Of a stretch of 64,000 bases of DNA, positions 17,489 through 25,216 are shown one piece after another. The DNA is from Nocardioides malaquae (GTDB lineage: Bacteria; Actinomycetota; Actinomycetes; Propionibacteriales; Nocardioidaceae): assembly GCF_015070385.1 (NCBI RefSeq), contig NZ_JADCSA010000003.1, forward strand, positions 124,001-188,000. The letters run 5' to 3'. The notes under the pieces are model-generated. The model was given only the letters and a program-made list of their open reading frames with translations. It did no database searches and was not told the origin of the DNA. Made by a program: the position numbers and the translations under genes. Position 1 is the first letter of the stretch. Each line of letters starts with the position of its first letter.

Positions 17489-18390
17489 ATGACGCCTGGG
17501 ACCAGCCCCGCCCCGCCCGCCCCGCTGCGCGTCGGAGTCGTCGGCACCGCCCACTGGGCCCGCACGGTGCACGCCGCCGGAGCGGTGGCCGCCGAGCAGG
17601 CCGACCTCGTCGCCCTGTGGGGCCGGACGCCGGAGAAGGTGGCGCCGGTCGCCGAGCGGTACGGCGTGACCGCGGCCGACTCCTTCGACGCGCTGCTGGA
17701 GCAGGTCGACGTGGTGACCTTCGCGGTGCCGCCCCAGGTGCAGCCGGAGCTGGCGGCACGGGCAGCCAGGCCGGGAAGCACCTGCTGCTGGAGAAGCCCG
17801 TGGCCACGTCGGTCGAGGCGGCCGACGAGGTCGCGACGGCGCTCGCGGAGGGCGGCGGCCGGGCTGCAGTCTTCTTCACCCGCCGCTACGTGCCCGAGAT
17901 CGAGCAGCGCCTGCACGAGGTCGCGCAGGAGTCCTGGAGCGCGGCCCGGGTGGTGTGGCACGCCCACTCCGCCGCCGAGGACTCCCCCTACCGCGACTCG
18001 GTGTGGCGCACCGAGCCGTTGGCGGCGCTGTGGGACCTCACGCCGCACGTGCTCGCCCACCTCGTCCCGGTCCTCGGCGCCGTCGAGGAGGTCACCGCGC
18101 GCCGGAGCACCCACGGCGTGGAGCTGCGTACGCAGCACGCGAGCGGCGCGCACGCCGACGTCTCCGTCTCGTTGCGCTGCCCCGACTACGTCGAGGACGT
18201 ACGCCTGCTGCGCGCCGACGGCTCCGAGGTGTCGCTGACCGTGCCGCCGATCGACGCGGCGAAGCCCTTCGCCCGGGCCCTCGACCAGCTCATCGCCTGC
18301 ACCCGCGGCGTCGACGAGGGTCCGGACACCTGGCCGTTGGCGCTCGAGGTCACCCGGGTCCTGGCCGAGGCCGAGGCCCAGCTCCTCTGA
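17489..18390 (+). pseudogene. Gfo/Idh/MocA-type oxidoreductase with a one-base deletion
   Basis: Two overlapping frames give one NAD(P)-dependent oxidoreductase of about 300 residues. Frame one carries the Rossmann motif VGVVGTAHWAR and runs to VPPQVQPELAARAA. Frame two resumes with AGKHLLLEKPVATSVEAA, the family's EKP motif with its conserved Lys, and continues to the normal end. The frames join at 17762-17770, where adding a single base in GCAGCCAGG would restore GCA GCx CAG and the consensus AAxAGKHLLLEKP. Either the gene is dead or the assembly dropped a base. The rest of the coding sequence shows no other damage, which slightly favours a recent event or an error. Confidence 0.8.
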
Positions 18391-18407
18391 CGAGTACGCA
18401 ACCGGCG

Positions 18408-18602
18408 TCAGTCGGCGTCCGTCTCGCGGTGGTTGGTCTCCCAAGCCCGTTCGACCAGCTCGGACAACACGCCGAGGTCGATCGCGTCGAGACGCTTGAC
18501 GTAGACACAGCCCTTGCCGGTCGTGGAGGGCAGGTGGCCGAACCCGATCATCGACGGTCCCCACATCACCGGTTCGGCGCCGGCGACCTGGCGCACCAAG
18601 CA
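18408..18602 (-). pseudogene. DUF1801 gene remnant with truncated start and internal deletion
   Basis: The piece EPVMWGPSMIGFG joins directly to TGKGCVYVKRLDAIDLGVL. In intact DUF1801 proteins these blocks are separated by roughly 50 residues (an YHYxY segment, an SPRK segment and the LG-H motif). About 40 residues normally precede the first block, but here the upstream DNA is an unrelated hairpin. An open frame of 80 residues begins at 18650 inside that hairpin. The two conserved blocks in one frame point to internal deletion, not to a designed short protein. Confidence 0.6.
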
Positions 18603-18620
18603 AGGGGCGGGCGGTGCGTA

Positions 18621-18661
18621 GGTGGAGCGTTGTGGGCGCCATGTGCCCACAACGCTCCACC
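18621..18661. terminator. Perfect 17-base palindrome, terminator-like
   Basis: GGTGGAGCGTTGTGGGC and its complement flank a seven-base loop, 14 bases past the stop of the minus-strand DUF1801 gene at 18676. It is a likely terminator for that gene and has replaced the 5' part of the neighbouring DUF1801 remnant. Confidence 0.55.
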
Positions 18662-18675
18662 GAAGGGCGTCCGCG

Positions 18676-19029
18676 TCAGGAGACCGCGGCGCTGACGATC
18701 TCGCTGATCCGCTTCTCGGTCGCCTCGTCGAGGCTGTCGAAGTACCAGGCCGCGGGCATCAGCGTCCCGTCAGCACCACCCGGCGGCCGGAGGTCCACCT
18801 TCTCGGTGAGGGCGAGGTTGAGTCGTTCGTCGTTGCGCAGCGTCACCAGGGCCGGAGTGCTCGCCGACAGCGCGTAGGCGGGCATCCCGTACCAGATCCG
18901 CGGCTTCAGCTGAGGCGCCGCGGCCACGATGACCTCGTGCACGCGGCGCATCAGCGAGCGCTGTGGCTCGTCCATCGCTGCGATCTTGTCGAGCACCTGG
19001 GTCAGGTTCTTCTCGTCCTTGGACGACAT
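18676..19029 (-). CDS. DUF1801 (YdhG-like) family protein
   Basis: A 117-residue cytoplasmic protein. DEPQRSLMRRVHEVIVAAAP, KPRIWYGMPAYAL, and the end DEATEKRISEIVSAAV are the family's conserved parts. The group is annotated as DUF1801 and in some cases as an iron chaperone by analogy with frataxin-like Fra proteins, which cannot be shown here. ATG at 19027-19029 follows GAGAGGA. The longer frame to 19119 has no ribosome site and reads unlike protein. Confidence 0.72.
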   Translation of the reverse strand: MSSKDEKNLTQVLDKIAAMDEPQRSLMRRVHEVIVAAAPQLKPRIWYGMPAYALSASTPALVTLRNDERLNLALTEKVDLRPPGGADGTLMPAAWYFDSLDEATEKRISEIVSAAVS

Positions 19030-19230
19030 GTCATGTCCTCTCGTCGGCCGACGAGGAGCATCGTCGGCATGAAAGACGGCGCACCGAGTAGCCGTGTGCG
19101 CCGCACCCCCACCGGACATGTCCCGACGTGATCGGGCCTCTCCGCGCAGATTCAGGCGATCGTCGCCTGGAAGTGCTGGTGGCGAACCACCGCACCCATC
19201 GTACCCACGCGGTCCGTGTCGACGGGCGAC

Positions 19231-19249
19231 TCAGACGTTGAAGCGGAAC
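19231..19249 (+). repeat. attL-like copy of the ychF 3' end
   Basis: Perfect 19-base copy of 23050-23068 with no ychF sequence beyond it, marking the distal end of the island. The 382 bases from 19030 to 19411 contain this copy and the arm-like repeats but no gene that I can support. Confidence 0.75.
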
Positions 19250-19304
19250 GAAGACCGGGTGTTTCGACTACTTTCGATCATCGTTGAAAACAGCCGGAAC
19301 AGGG

Positions 19305-19325
19305 CCTCTGAACTGGGCAAACGCG
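19305..19325 (+). repeat. Left copy of 21-base island-end repeat
   Basis: Matches 23024-23044 at 19 of 21 bases. The shared part includes GCAAACGCG. Confidence 0.55.
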
Positions 19326-19373
19326 GTCCACGAGTCGTTGGCAGCCATTGGTCAGAACCGGCCTCCGCGTGAC

Positions 19374-19395
19374 TTCTTGCGGACTATTTGCGGAC
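19374..19395 (+). repeat. Left arm-type repeat with two TTGCGGAC-like units
   Basis: Matches 22985-23006 at 20 of 22 bases. Each copy holds TGCGGAC twice, ten bases or so apart, as in integrase arm-binding sites. Confidence 0.55.
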
Positions 19396-19411
19396 CGCTG
19401 GACGGTCAAGG

Positions 19412-20134
19412 CTAGTCCGAGCTCCGACCTAGACCTTCGATCTTCGCGCATCTTGCGGACAAGTCGCGGATGCGCTGCCAGACAGCCGCTCGGGGCGCGT
19501 CGATCTTGAGTGCGCGGATGTATTCGTCGAGACGTTGTGGGCGATCTTGGAGGTAGGCGACTGCGTTGTTGAGGCTCTCGCCCACCGTCTTGCCGTAGGC
19601 ATCGACTGCCTTGCGCGCGCCGGCCTTCAGTGCGTCGGTGTCGGGTTTCATCATGGCCAGGTCGATCAGATCGCGGCTGAACGTCGACGTGTCTGCCCAG
19701 CGGTCGTCGTTGGCGAGCAGCTTGGTTGCGACCTGGTCTGTTCGCGTCAGGATCCGTAACCCGCAGATCTCATCCTCCGAGGCGGGAGTGGCGAGGTCGA
19801 TGCGGCCTTCATGGATGATCTCGAACTTGATCGCAATCCCCGCAACGAGCACCGAGCTCCTGATCCCGTAGCCGTCGACAGAGGGTGTTCGACCCAGGTC
19901 CAGTGCTCGGGTAGCCAGAGCGTCGAGCCCGTGGTCCCTGACCATCTGGCGCAGCGCGCGGTAGGACTGCGGGTCGGAGACCAGGAAGTCGATGTCGACC
20001 GATTCGCGGAACTCACCGTTGGCGAGGACGATCGCGGTGCCGCCGCCGAACCAGCAGTTGTGCTCGGCCAGGAGCGGTGCGTCGAGGCTCAACAGCACCT
20101 CAGCCACCTGTTGGTGGTGCAGCCGCCTATACAA
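19412..20134 (-). CDS. Nucleotidyltransferase AbiEii-like toxin
   Basis: A 240-residue protein of the AbiEii/AbiGii (DUF1814-like) nucleotidyltransferase group. Residues 29-50 hold the polymerase-beta-type core: FGGGTAIVLANG followed by ESVDIDF, with the paired Asp residues 47 and 49. KFEIIHEGRID and DQVATKLLANDDRW are conserved further on. Members act as toxins that modify tRNA or other targets, in pairs with an antitoxin. The start is a TTG at 20132-20134 inside the end of the antitoxin gene, preceded by GGGAGG; the two genes overlap by eight bases. GC is lower than in the surrounding core genes, in keeping with transfer. Confidence 0.78.
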   Translation of the reverse strand: MYRRLHHQQVAEVLLSLDAPLLAEHNCWFGGGTAIVLANGEFRESVDIDFLVSDPQSYRALRQMVRDHGLDALATRALDLGRTPSVDGYGIRSSVLVAGIAIKFEIIHEGRIDLATPASEDEICGLRILTRTDQVATKLLANDDRWADTSTFSRDLIDLAMMKPDTDALKAGARKAVDAYGKTVGESLNNAVAYLQDRPQRLDEYIRALKIDAPRAAVWQRIRDLSARCAKIEGLGRSSD

Positions 20135-20588
20135 GGAGCCTCCCGTTGCTGTAGGTGTCCGCGAGGTGCTGGATGAACGCCTTCTCGTGGTCGGTCAGCG
20201 TCTCCTGGTCGAGGTGTCGCCAACCGCGTTCGTAGAGGTTGAGTGCCTCCGTCTCGGTGATGGTGGTGCCGGCGTCGGTCTGCCAGGCCAGCGTGCGGAG
20301 GCCGGGGTAGTCGCCGACCGTGATCGTCGCCGGTCCTGCTGCTGGAGCGTCGAGGACCGGGACGACGAGGTGAAGTCCGAGTGCGGCGGCAACATTGACG
20401 TAGGCGCCGATCGTGACCGAGGGATTGCCGGCCTCGATCCGGTGCAGGGTGACACGCGAAACGCCAGCAGCTTCGGCACAGGCGACTACCGTGACACCGA
20501 GGGCCTTTCGGCGTTCGCGCAGTCGAGCGCCTAGGCGTTCGAGGTCCGCCTGTTGCTCGGGGCTCGTGTACGGGCTAGGGGCTGGCAT
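20127..20588 (-). CDS. XRE-family antitoxin/regulator
   Basis: A 153-residue protein with an N-terminal helix-turn-helix at about residues 16-71 (LGARLRERRKALGVTVVACA, VSRVTLHRIEAGNPSVTIG). A C-terminal domain (ITVGDYPGLRTLAWQ, ETEALNLYERGWRHLD) resembles those found beside AbiEii-type toxins. Three in-frame ATGs exist (20606, 20597, 20588). I chose the last because the promoter places the transcript start within a base or two of it, so the mRNA is probably leaderless. It is expected to neutralise the toxin encoded downstream and to repress its own promoter through the flanking inverted repeat. Confidence 0.78.
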   Translation of the reverse strand: MPAPSPYTSPEQQADLERLGARLRERRKALGVTVVACAEAAGVSRVTLHRIEAGNPSVTIGAYVNVAAALGLHLVVPVLDAPAAGPATITVGDYPGLRTLAWQTDAGTTITETEALNLYERGWRHLDQETLTDHEKAFIQHLADTYSNGRLLV

Positions 20589-20636
20589 GTTTCTCATTTT
20601 AGTCATTCAGTCGTTCCAGTCAATAATGAGAAACAT
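20587..20636 (-). promoter_or_regulatory. Promoter of the toxin-antitoxin pair inside an inverted repeat
   Basis: Reading on the minus strand, TTGACT (20623-20618) and TAAAAT (20601-20596) are separated by 16 bases, a near-consensus sigma-70 promoter. A perfect 12-base inverted repeat, ATGTTTCTCATT at 20587-20598 and its complement at 20625-20636, brackets the two boxes and overlaps the -10 box and the start codon. This is the expected layout for autorepression by the HTH protein. Confidence 0.7.
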
Positions 20637-20780
20637 TTGTATGCCTCTCGGTTCTGGCGAACAGCGGCAGTTGGTTCAGCCGCTCCTCGGCCTGGCGCAG
20701 GCACGAGGTCGCACGCGCGACGTCTGCGGGCACGACGTTGAGACGTCGCGCCTCGACCCAGCGCGAGGGCGGTCGCCTGC

Positions 20781-20990
20781 CTATTGGCCGGACGACTTCG
20801 TGTAGCGCAGGCGCGTGATCGGGAAGCGGGTGTGCTCGCCGACGCCGTCCCACGGTGGCCGGACCTCGACGATGTCGACGTGCCGGTCGGAGACGTCGGC
20901 CTCGACCTTCAGCTCGTCCCACAGGTGCTCGGGCACGCGCTCCTGCGCCCAGAGGCGGATGCGGTGCAGATCGGTCTCGGGAAGCGCCAT
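20781..20990 (-). CDS. DUF3024 family protein, C-terminally truncated
   Basis: A 69-residue product that starts MALPETDLHRIRLWAQERVP and contains VDIVEVRPPW and RFPITRLRYTKSSG. These match the DUF3024 group of unknown function. Family members continue after this point with a conserved tryptophan-rich tail, which is absent because TAG follows KSSGQ. The gene lies inside the island and is probably a remnant. A further 140 bases toward the toxin-antitoxin promoter hold no convincing gene. Confidence 0.55.
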   Translation of the reverse strand: MALPETDLHRIRLWAQERVPEHLWDELKVEADVSDRHVDIVEVRPPWDGVGEHTRFPITRLRYTKSSGQ

Positions 20991-21094
20991 CACACCAGCG
21001 TGCCACCGAGTGACGGATCGGCGCATGTCCAAAGAGCGGGTCTGGTCAAGGTCCCGATTCGCTCAAAGTATGGTGTGAAGACGGAGGAGATCAC

Positions 21095-22345
21095 ATGGCT
21101 TCAGGAATGCCGGAGAACCTCGAGATTGACCCTGCACTGTTCGGTCTGTACAAAGAGCTGCACGCGCATCCTGAGCTCGGCTTCCAGGAGCAGCGCACCG
21201 CGGCCCTGGTGGCGGAGCGGCTCACGGAGCTCGACTTCGACGTCACCACCGGGGTCGGCCGCACTGGCGTGGTCGGCGTCCTGAGCAACGGCCCCGGACC
21301 CACGGTCCTGCTGCGGGCCGACATGGATGGACTCCCGGTCCGGGAGGACACCGGCCTGGACTACGCGAGCACCGAGACGGCAACTGACGAGGAGGGACGC
21401 ACGGTCCCGATCAGCCATGCCTGCGGTCACGACATGCACACCACCCGCTTGATCGGGGCCGCCGGCGTCCTGACACGGTCCCAGGACTCCTGGGCAGGAA
21501 CCTTGGTGGTCGTCTTCCAGCCCGCTGAAGAGCTCGGCGCCGGGGCTCAGGCCATGGTGGACGACGGCCTCTTCGACCGGTTCCCCGTGCCGGACGTCGT
21601 GCTGGGGCAGCACGTGGCGCCCTTGCCCGCGGGCAAGATCGCAGGTCATGCGGGTCCGGCGTACGCCGCCTCCGACTCCCTGCGCGTACGTCTCGTCGGC
21701 CGGGGTGCGCACGGTTCCATGCCCCAGAACGCCATCGACCCGGTCGTCATGGCGGCCGACACCGTGATGCGTCTCCAGACCATCGTGTCGCGGGAGATCA
21801 GCGGCACCGATGTCGCCGTCCTCACCGTCGGCTCCCTCCACGCGGGCGACGCCGCCAACGTCATCCCGCGCGAGGCCGAGCTCCAGCTGAACCTGCGCAC
21901 GTACGACCCCGCAGTCCGCGACCACATCCTGGGCAGCATCGAGCGGATCGTGCGAGGTGCCGCGACCACCGCCGGGGCGCCGGAGCCACCCTCCATCACG
22001 GAGATCGAGAGGTTCCCGGTCGTGGTGAACGACCCAGCGGCACTCGACAAGACGTTCGGGGCGTTCCGGGAATGGCTGGGCGACGACAACGTCTTCGACC
22101 CCGGCGCGGGAGCCGGCAGCGAGGACGTAGGGGTCCTCGCGACGAGCGCAGGCGCACCCCTGTCCTACTGGCTCCTCGGCTGCGCAAACCCCGCCCTGTT
22201 CACCACCGGAGACATGACCGACCCCGCCCTCCGATCAGTGCCGTCCAACCACTCCCCCCACTTCGCCCCCGACCTCGAGGCGACCTTGCCCGTGGGGGTG
22301 AGGGCACTGGCGGTCGCCGCCAGAACTTGGTTCGCTAGGGCGTAG
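21095..22345 (+). CDS. M20-family amidohydrolase (AbgB/HipO-like)
   Basis: A 416-residue metal-dependent amidohydrolase of the M20D group, which cleaves N-acyl amino acids or similar amides. The start HAHPELGFQEQRTAALVAE is typical. Metal ligands can be placed in ACGHDMHTT (Cys and two His), QPAEELGAG (Glu), GQHVAPLPAG (His) and NHSPHFAPD (His). The lid domain contains GRGAHGSMPQNAIDPV. ATG at 21095 follows GGAGGAG. It is the only apparently intact metabolic gene of the island and the only one on the plus strand. No transporter is nearby, so its substrate is unclear. Confidence 0.9.
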   Translation: MASGMPENLEIDPALFGLYKELHAHPELGFQEQRTAALVAERLTELDFDVTTGVGRTGVVGVLSNGPGPTVLLRADMDGLPVREDTGLDYASTETATDEEGRTVPISHACGHDMHTTRLIGAAGVLTRSQDSWAGTLVVVFQPAEELGAGAQAMVDDGLFDRFPVPDVVLGQHVAPLPAGKIAGHAGPAYAASDSLRVRLVGRGAHGSMPQNAIDPVVMAADTVMRLQTIVSREISGTDVAVLTVGSLHAGDAANVIPREAELQLNLRTYDPAVRDHILGSIERIVRGAATTAGAPEPPSITEIERFPVVVNDPAALDKTFGAFREWLGDDNVFDPGAGAGSEDVGVLATSAGAPLSYWLLGCANPALFTTGDMTDPALRSVPSNHSPHFAPDLEATLPVGVRALAVAARTWFARA

Positions 22346-22524
22346 AAGCTGGCTACATCACGGCTCGTGGGCGATCTCATCCCCACCAACCAGCTGCGCT
22401 GCCGTCCGCATTTCGCCCTCGTCCTTTCGCTCCTGCTCTCCCCTGCTGCCGGCCCCGATCTCTCCTTCTCATTGGCAGTCGTTGACTCTTGACGACCCTC
22501 AGAATCTGCTCCGCAGCATCGCCT

Positions 22525-22734
22525 CCAAGGCCCTTCCCCCCCGAGCGCCGCAGCGGAGTGCCGCGGCAAGTACGGGAACCGTTCAGTGTGCGCCAGATAC
22601 ACGGCGTCGCTGAACGTGGTCTTGCCGCCACCGTTCGCGCCCGCGATGACCGTGAACCGACCGGGCAGCGAGACCTCCAACGGGTAGTCGACCGAGCCCC
22701 GCAGGCCCCGCACCCGAACACGGCTTAAGTACAC
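22525..22734 (-). pseudogene. AAA-family ATPase, N-terminal fragment
   Basis: Starting at GTG 22732-22734, just after GGGGAAGGA, about 70 residues match the N-terminus of RecF/OLD-like AAA ATPases: VYLSRVRVRGLRG, then Walker A GANGGGKTT and FSDAVYLAH. Similarity ends near 22525, while the frame stays open by chance into the antisense of the amidohydrolase gene. The remaining 400 or more residues expected of such a protein are missing. The 315 bases between this start and the ychF stop carry only the island-end repeats. Confidence 0.65.
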
Positions 22735-22984
22735 GGCGTCGTCCTTCCCCGCACGCGGCAACGGGGGCCGCACGACATCTACCGAACCCTACCGACGGGT
22801 CCACCGACATGTGCAGTCAAGCGCTGCCATGCAACGTCCCAGACGTGCGTGGTCACAACGGTTTGGTGCGGCGGCAAGAGCGCATCATTCCGCCGATAGG
22901 TCACCGCACGCGCGGGTCAACTGGCAGCACCGGGGTCCGGAGATAGGCCCTCCGAACGGCCAGATCGAGCCCCTCACGCTAAAT

Positions 22985-23006
22985 TTCTTGCGGACTCTGT
23001 GCGGAC
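22985..23006 (+). repeat. Right arm-type repeat with two TGCGGAC units
   Basis: Pairs with 19374-19395 (two mismatches). Confidence 0.55.
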
Positions 23007-23023
23007 TGAGAGGGGCTACACCC

Positions 23024-23044
23024 CCTCTGACCTGCGCAAACGCG
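23024..23044 (+). repeat. Right copy of 21-base island-end repeat
   Basis: Pairs with 19305-19325 (two mismatches), five bases before the att core. Confidence 0.55.
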
Positions 23045-23049
23045 TCGAT

Positions 23050-23068
23050 TCAGACGTTGAAGCGGAAC
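23050..23068 (+). repeat. attR-like core, 3' end of ychF
   Basis: Contains the ychF stop codon and the codons for its last five residues. A perfect copy is at 19231-19249. Confidence 0.75.
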
Positions 23069-24123
23069 TCCACCACGTCACCGTCAGCCATGACGTAGTC
23101 CTTGCCCTCCATGCGGACCTTGCCGGCCTCCTTGGCCTTGGCCATCGTGCCGGCGGCGACGAGGTCGTCGAAGGAGACGATCTCGGCCTTGATGAAGCCC
23201 TTCTGGAAGTCCGTGTGAATCACGCCGGCGGCCTCGGGGGCGGTGGCGCCCTTCTTGATCGTCCAGGCGCGGGTCTCCTTCGGACCGGCGGTCAGGTAGG
23301 TCTGCAGGCCGAGGGTGTCGAAGCCGACGCGGGCGAGGACCTCGAGGCCGGGCTCGGTGACGCCGGCCTCGGCGAGGAACTCGGCGGCCTCCTCGTCGTC
23401 GAGCTCGATGAGCTCGGACTCGAACTTGGCGTCGAGGAAGATCGCCTCGGCCGGCGCGACGAGGTCGCGCATCTTCGCCTTGAGCTCCTCGTCCTGCAGC
23501 TCCTCGGCGTCGCAGTTGAAGACGTAGATGAAGGGCTTCGCGGTGAGCAGCGACAGCTCGCGCAGCAGGTCGCGGTCGATGTCGGTCGCCATCACGGGCG
23601 TGCCGGACTCCAGCGCCTCCTTGGCGGCCTTGGCGGCCTCGAGGTTGGCGACCAGGTCCTTGGACTTGCGCGCCTCCTTCTCCAGGCGCTGCACGGCCTT
23701 CTCCACCGTCTCGAGGTCCGCGAGGATCAGCTCGGTCTGGATGGTGGAGATGTCGTTGCCGGGGTTGACCTCACCGTCGACGTGGGTGACGTCCTCGTCG
23801 CGGAAGACGCGGGTCACCTGGCAGATCGCCGCCGACTCACGGATGTGGGAGAGGAACTTGTTGCCCAGGCCCTCACCTTGCGAGGCGCCGCGCACGATGC
23901 CGGCGATGTCGACGAACTCGACGGTCGCCGGGAGGATCTTCTCGCTGCCGAAGATCTCGGCGAGCTTCGGCAGGCGCTCGTCGGGCACACCCACCACGCC
24001 CACGTTCGGCTCGATCGTCGCGAACGGGTAGTTCGCCGCGAGCACGTCGTTCTTGGTCAGGGCGTTGAAGAGGGTCGACTTGCCAGCGTTGGGAAGTCCG
24101 ACGATTCCGATGGTGAGAGCCAC
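23050..24123 (-). CDS. ychF: Redox-responsive ATPase/GTPase YchF
   Basis: A 357-residue Obg-family P-loop protein that binds ATP in preference to GTP and associates with ribosomes. P-loop GLPNAGKST, the G2 region YPFATIEPNVG, the Walker B region FVDIAGIVRGASQGEGLGN, and the C-terminal TGS domain ending in DVVEFRFNV are intact. The gene is full length despite the island boundary at its 3' end, since the island brought or duplicated the last 19 bases without changing the coding sequence. Confidence 0.96.
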   Translation of the reverse strand: MALTIGIVGLPNAGKSTLFNALTKNDVLAANYPFATIEPNVGVVGVPDERLPKLAEIFGSEKILPATVEFVDIAGIVRGASQGEGLGNKFLSHIRESAAICQVTRVFRDEDVTHVDGEVNPGNDISTIQTELILADLETVEKAVQRLEKEARKSKDLVANLEAAKAAKEALESGTPVMATDIDRDLLRELSLLTAKPFIYVFNCDAEELQDEELKAKMRDLVAPAEAIFLDAKFESELIELDDEEAAEFLAEAGVTEPGLEVLARVGFDTLGLQTYLTAGPKETRAWTIKKGATAPEAAGVIHTDFQKGFIKAEIVSFDDLVAAGTMAKAKEAGKVRMEGKDYVMADGDVVEFRFNV

Positions 24124-24204
24124 GGTCGCCGAGTCTAGGTCCGGCGACCGTGGCCCTCACAATCACTGCCCGCGACTACCACTGCCCGCGCGGGCGCGTA
24201 CGCC

Positions 24205-25050
24205 TCAGCTGCCGTAGACCGCCTGCACCCCAGCGCGGTCGGCGCTGGAGAAGCTCAGGTTGCTCGACCCGCCGTTGCACTGCGGGTAGTGCATGATCGA
24301 CACCGAGTCGTAGGCCGTGAGCGGACGCCAGCTGTTGTCCTCGAAGCAGGTGCCCGCTTCGGGCCGGGTGTGCTCGTGACGGAAGCCCAGCACGTGGCCG
24401 AGCTCGTGGGCCATGATGTTCGCCGGCGTCCAGGAGCCGGAGTTGACCAGTGAGCTGGCGTTGACCAGCACGTTGCGGCTCGACTTCGGGCTGCTCGGGA
24501 AGAACGCCCGCGCGATGTAGCTCGTCGACGACGTCGGCTCCACGGAGAAGACGACGTTGGTGTTGCGCGTGGTGCAGTTGGAGTTCTGCGACGAGGCATA
24601 GACGAAGTTGACGCCCGACGAGGCGTTCTCCCAGGTCGCGGCGCCGGCGGCCATCGCGTTGGCGACGGTCGCCTGCCTGCTGCCGAAGCGGGAGGAGACG
24701 CAGTAGGTCAGGTTGCGCGCCTGGCTGGCGCTCCAGACGTCGTCACGGCCGCTGACGGTGTTGACCACGAGGCCCTGGGCCGGGTCGAAGTCGTCGCCCT
24801 GGCCGTGGTCGTGGTCGTCCGCGGCGCCCGTCATGGCGTCGAAGTAGGCGCGGAGGTCCCGCGTGCTGGCAACCGGCACGTCGCCGTTGACGATGTACTG
24901 CCCGTCGGTGTCGCGGAGGGTGTCGGCGCGGAACTGACTGAAGGTCGGGGTGGTGTCCCCCTCGGCCGAGGTGGCGGGGCTCATGGTGAGAGCGGCGGCA
25001 CCCGCGGCGGCGGTGGCCACGACGGCTGCGGTGATCCTGCGGAGCTGCAT
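24205..25050 (-). CDS. Secreted zinc metalloprotease (matrixin/astacin-like metzincin)
   Basis: A 281-residue exported protein. A Sec signal peptide (basic start MQLRRI, hydrophobic core rich in Ala and Val, cleavage near ATSAEG) is followed by a propeptide-like region with an acidic His/Asp stretch near residues 78-88. The catalytic domain carries HELGHVLGFRHEH at residues 215-227, the metzincin HExxHxxGxxH zinc motif, and the Met-turn SIMHYP at about 251. It ends YDSVSIMHYPQC to DRAGVQAVYG as in actinobacterial matrixin-like proteins. ATG at 25048-25050 follows AAGGAAGAA. Its substrate is unknown. Confidence 0.88.
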   Translation of the reverse strand: MQLRRITAAVVATAAAGAAALTMSPATSAEGDTTPTFSQFRADTLRDTDGQYIVNGDVPVASTRDLRAYFDAMTGAADDHDHGQGDDFDPAQGLVVNTVSGRDDVWSASQARNLTYCVSSRFGSRQATVANAMAAGAATWENASSGVNFVYASSQNSNCTTRNTNVVFSVEPTSSTSYIARAFFPSSPKSSRNVLVNASSLVNSGSWTPANIMAHELGHVLGFRHEHTRPEAGTCFEDNSWRPLTAYDSVSIMHYPQCNGGSSNLSFSSADRAGVQAVYGS

Positions 25051-25216
25051 GGGTTCTTCCTTCGTGGAGCGACGGTGGGACTTCGAGTGAAACCGCGTCC
25101 GGAGGCCCGTGACCAGAGCTCCGGTGTTGCCAGAAGGTGCGTTGCACGGACTCGCAGACCTACCGCCCGCGACGCAGGGCGAGGCGCTGTCGTACGCCTG
25201 TGGCAGGCTCGTCCGC

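Larger units (their letters stand above)
19231..23068. mobile_element. Degenerate genomic island integrated at the 3' end of ychF
   Basis: The last 19 bases of ychF, TCAGACGTTGAAGCGGAAC on the plus strand, occur at 23050-23068 and again, perfectly, at 19231-19249. Two further direct-repeat pairs lie just inside the ends: 19374-19395 with 22985-23006 (20 of 22 bases, built from TTGCGGAC units), and 19305-19325 with 23024-23044 (19 of 21). This fits attL/attR plus integrase arm-type sites of a tyrosine-recombinase element. The content is accessory: toxin-antitoxin pair, truncated DUF3024, amidohydrolase and a broken AAA ATPase. No integrase or excisionase remains, so the island is probably immobile. 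Confidence 0.7.

Noticed and set aside
18408-18650. An 80-residue intact protein starting at ATG 18650
   Set aside because: The start lies inside a terminator-like palindrome and the first 17 residues are unrelated to DUF1801; the remnant reading is simpler.
20620-20780. Possible gene remnant reading VPADVARATSCLRQAEERL on the minus strand
   Set aside because: It looks HEPN-like in a few residues but is too short, has no start and lies beside a truncated gene. I cannot support a call.
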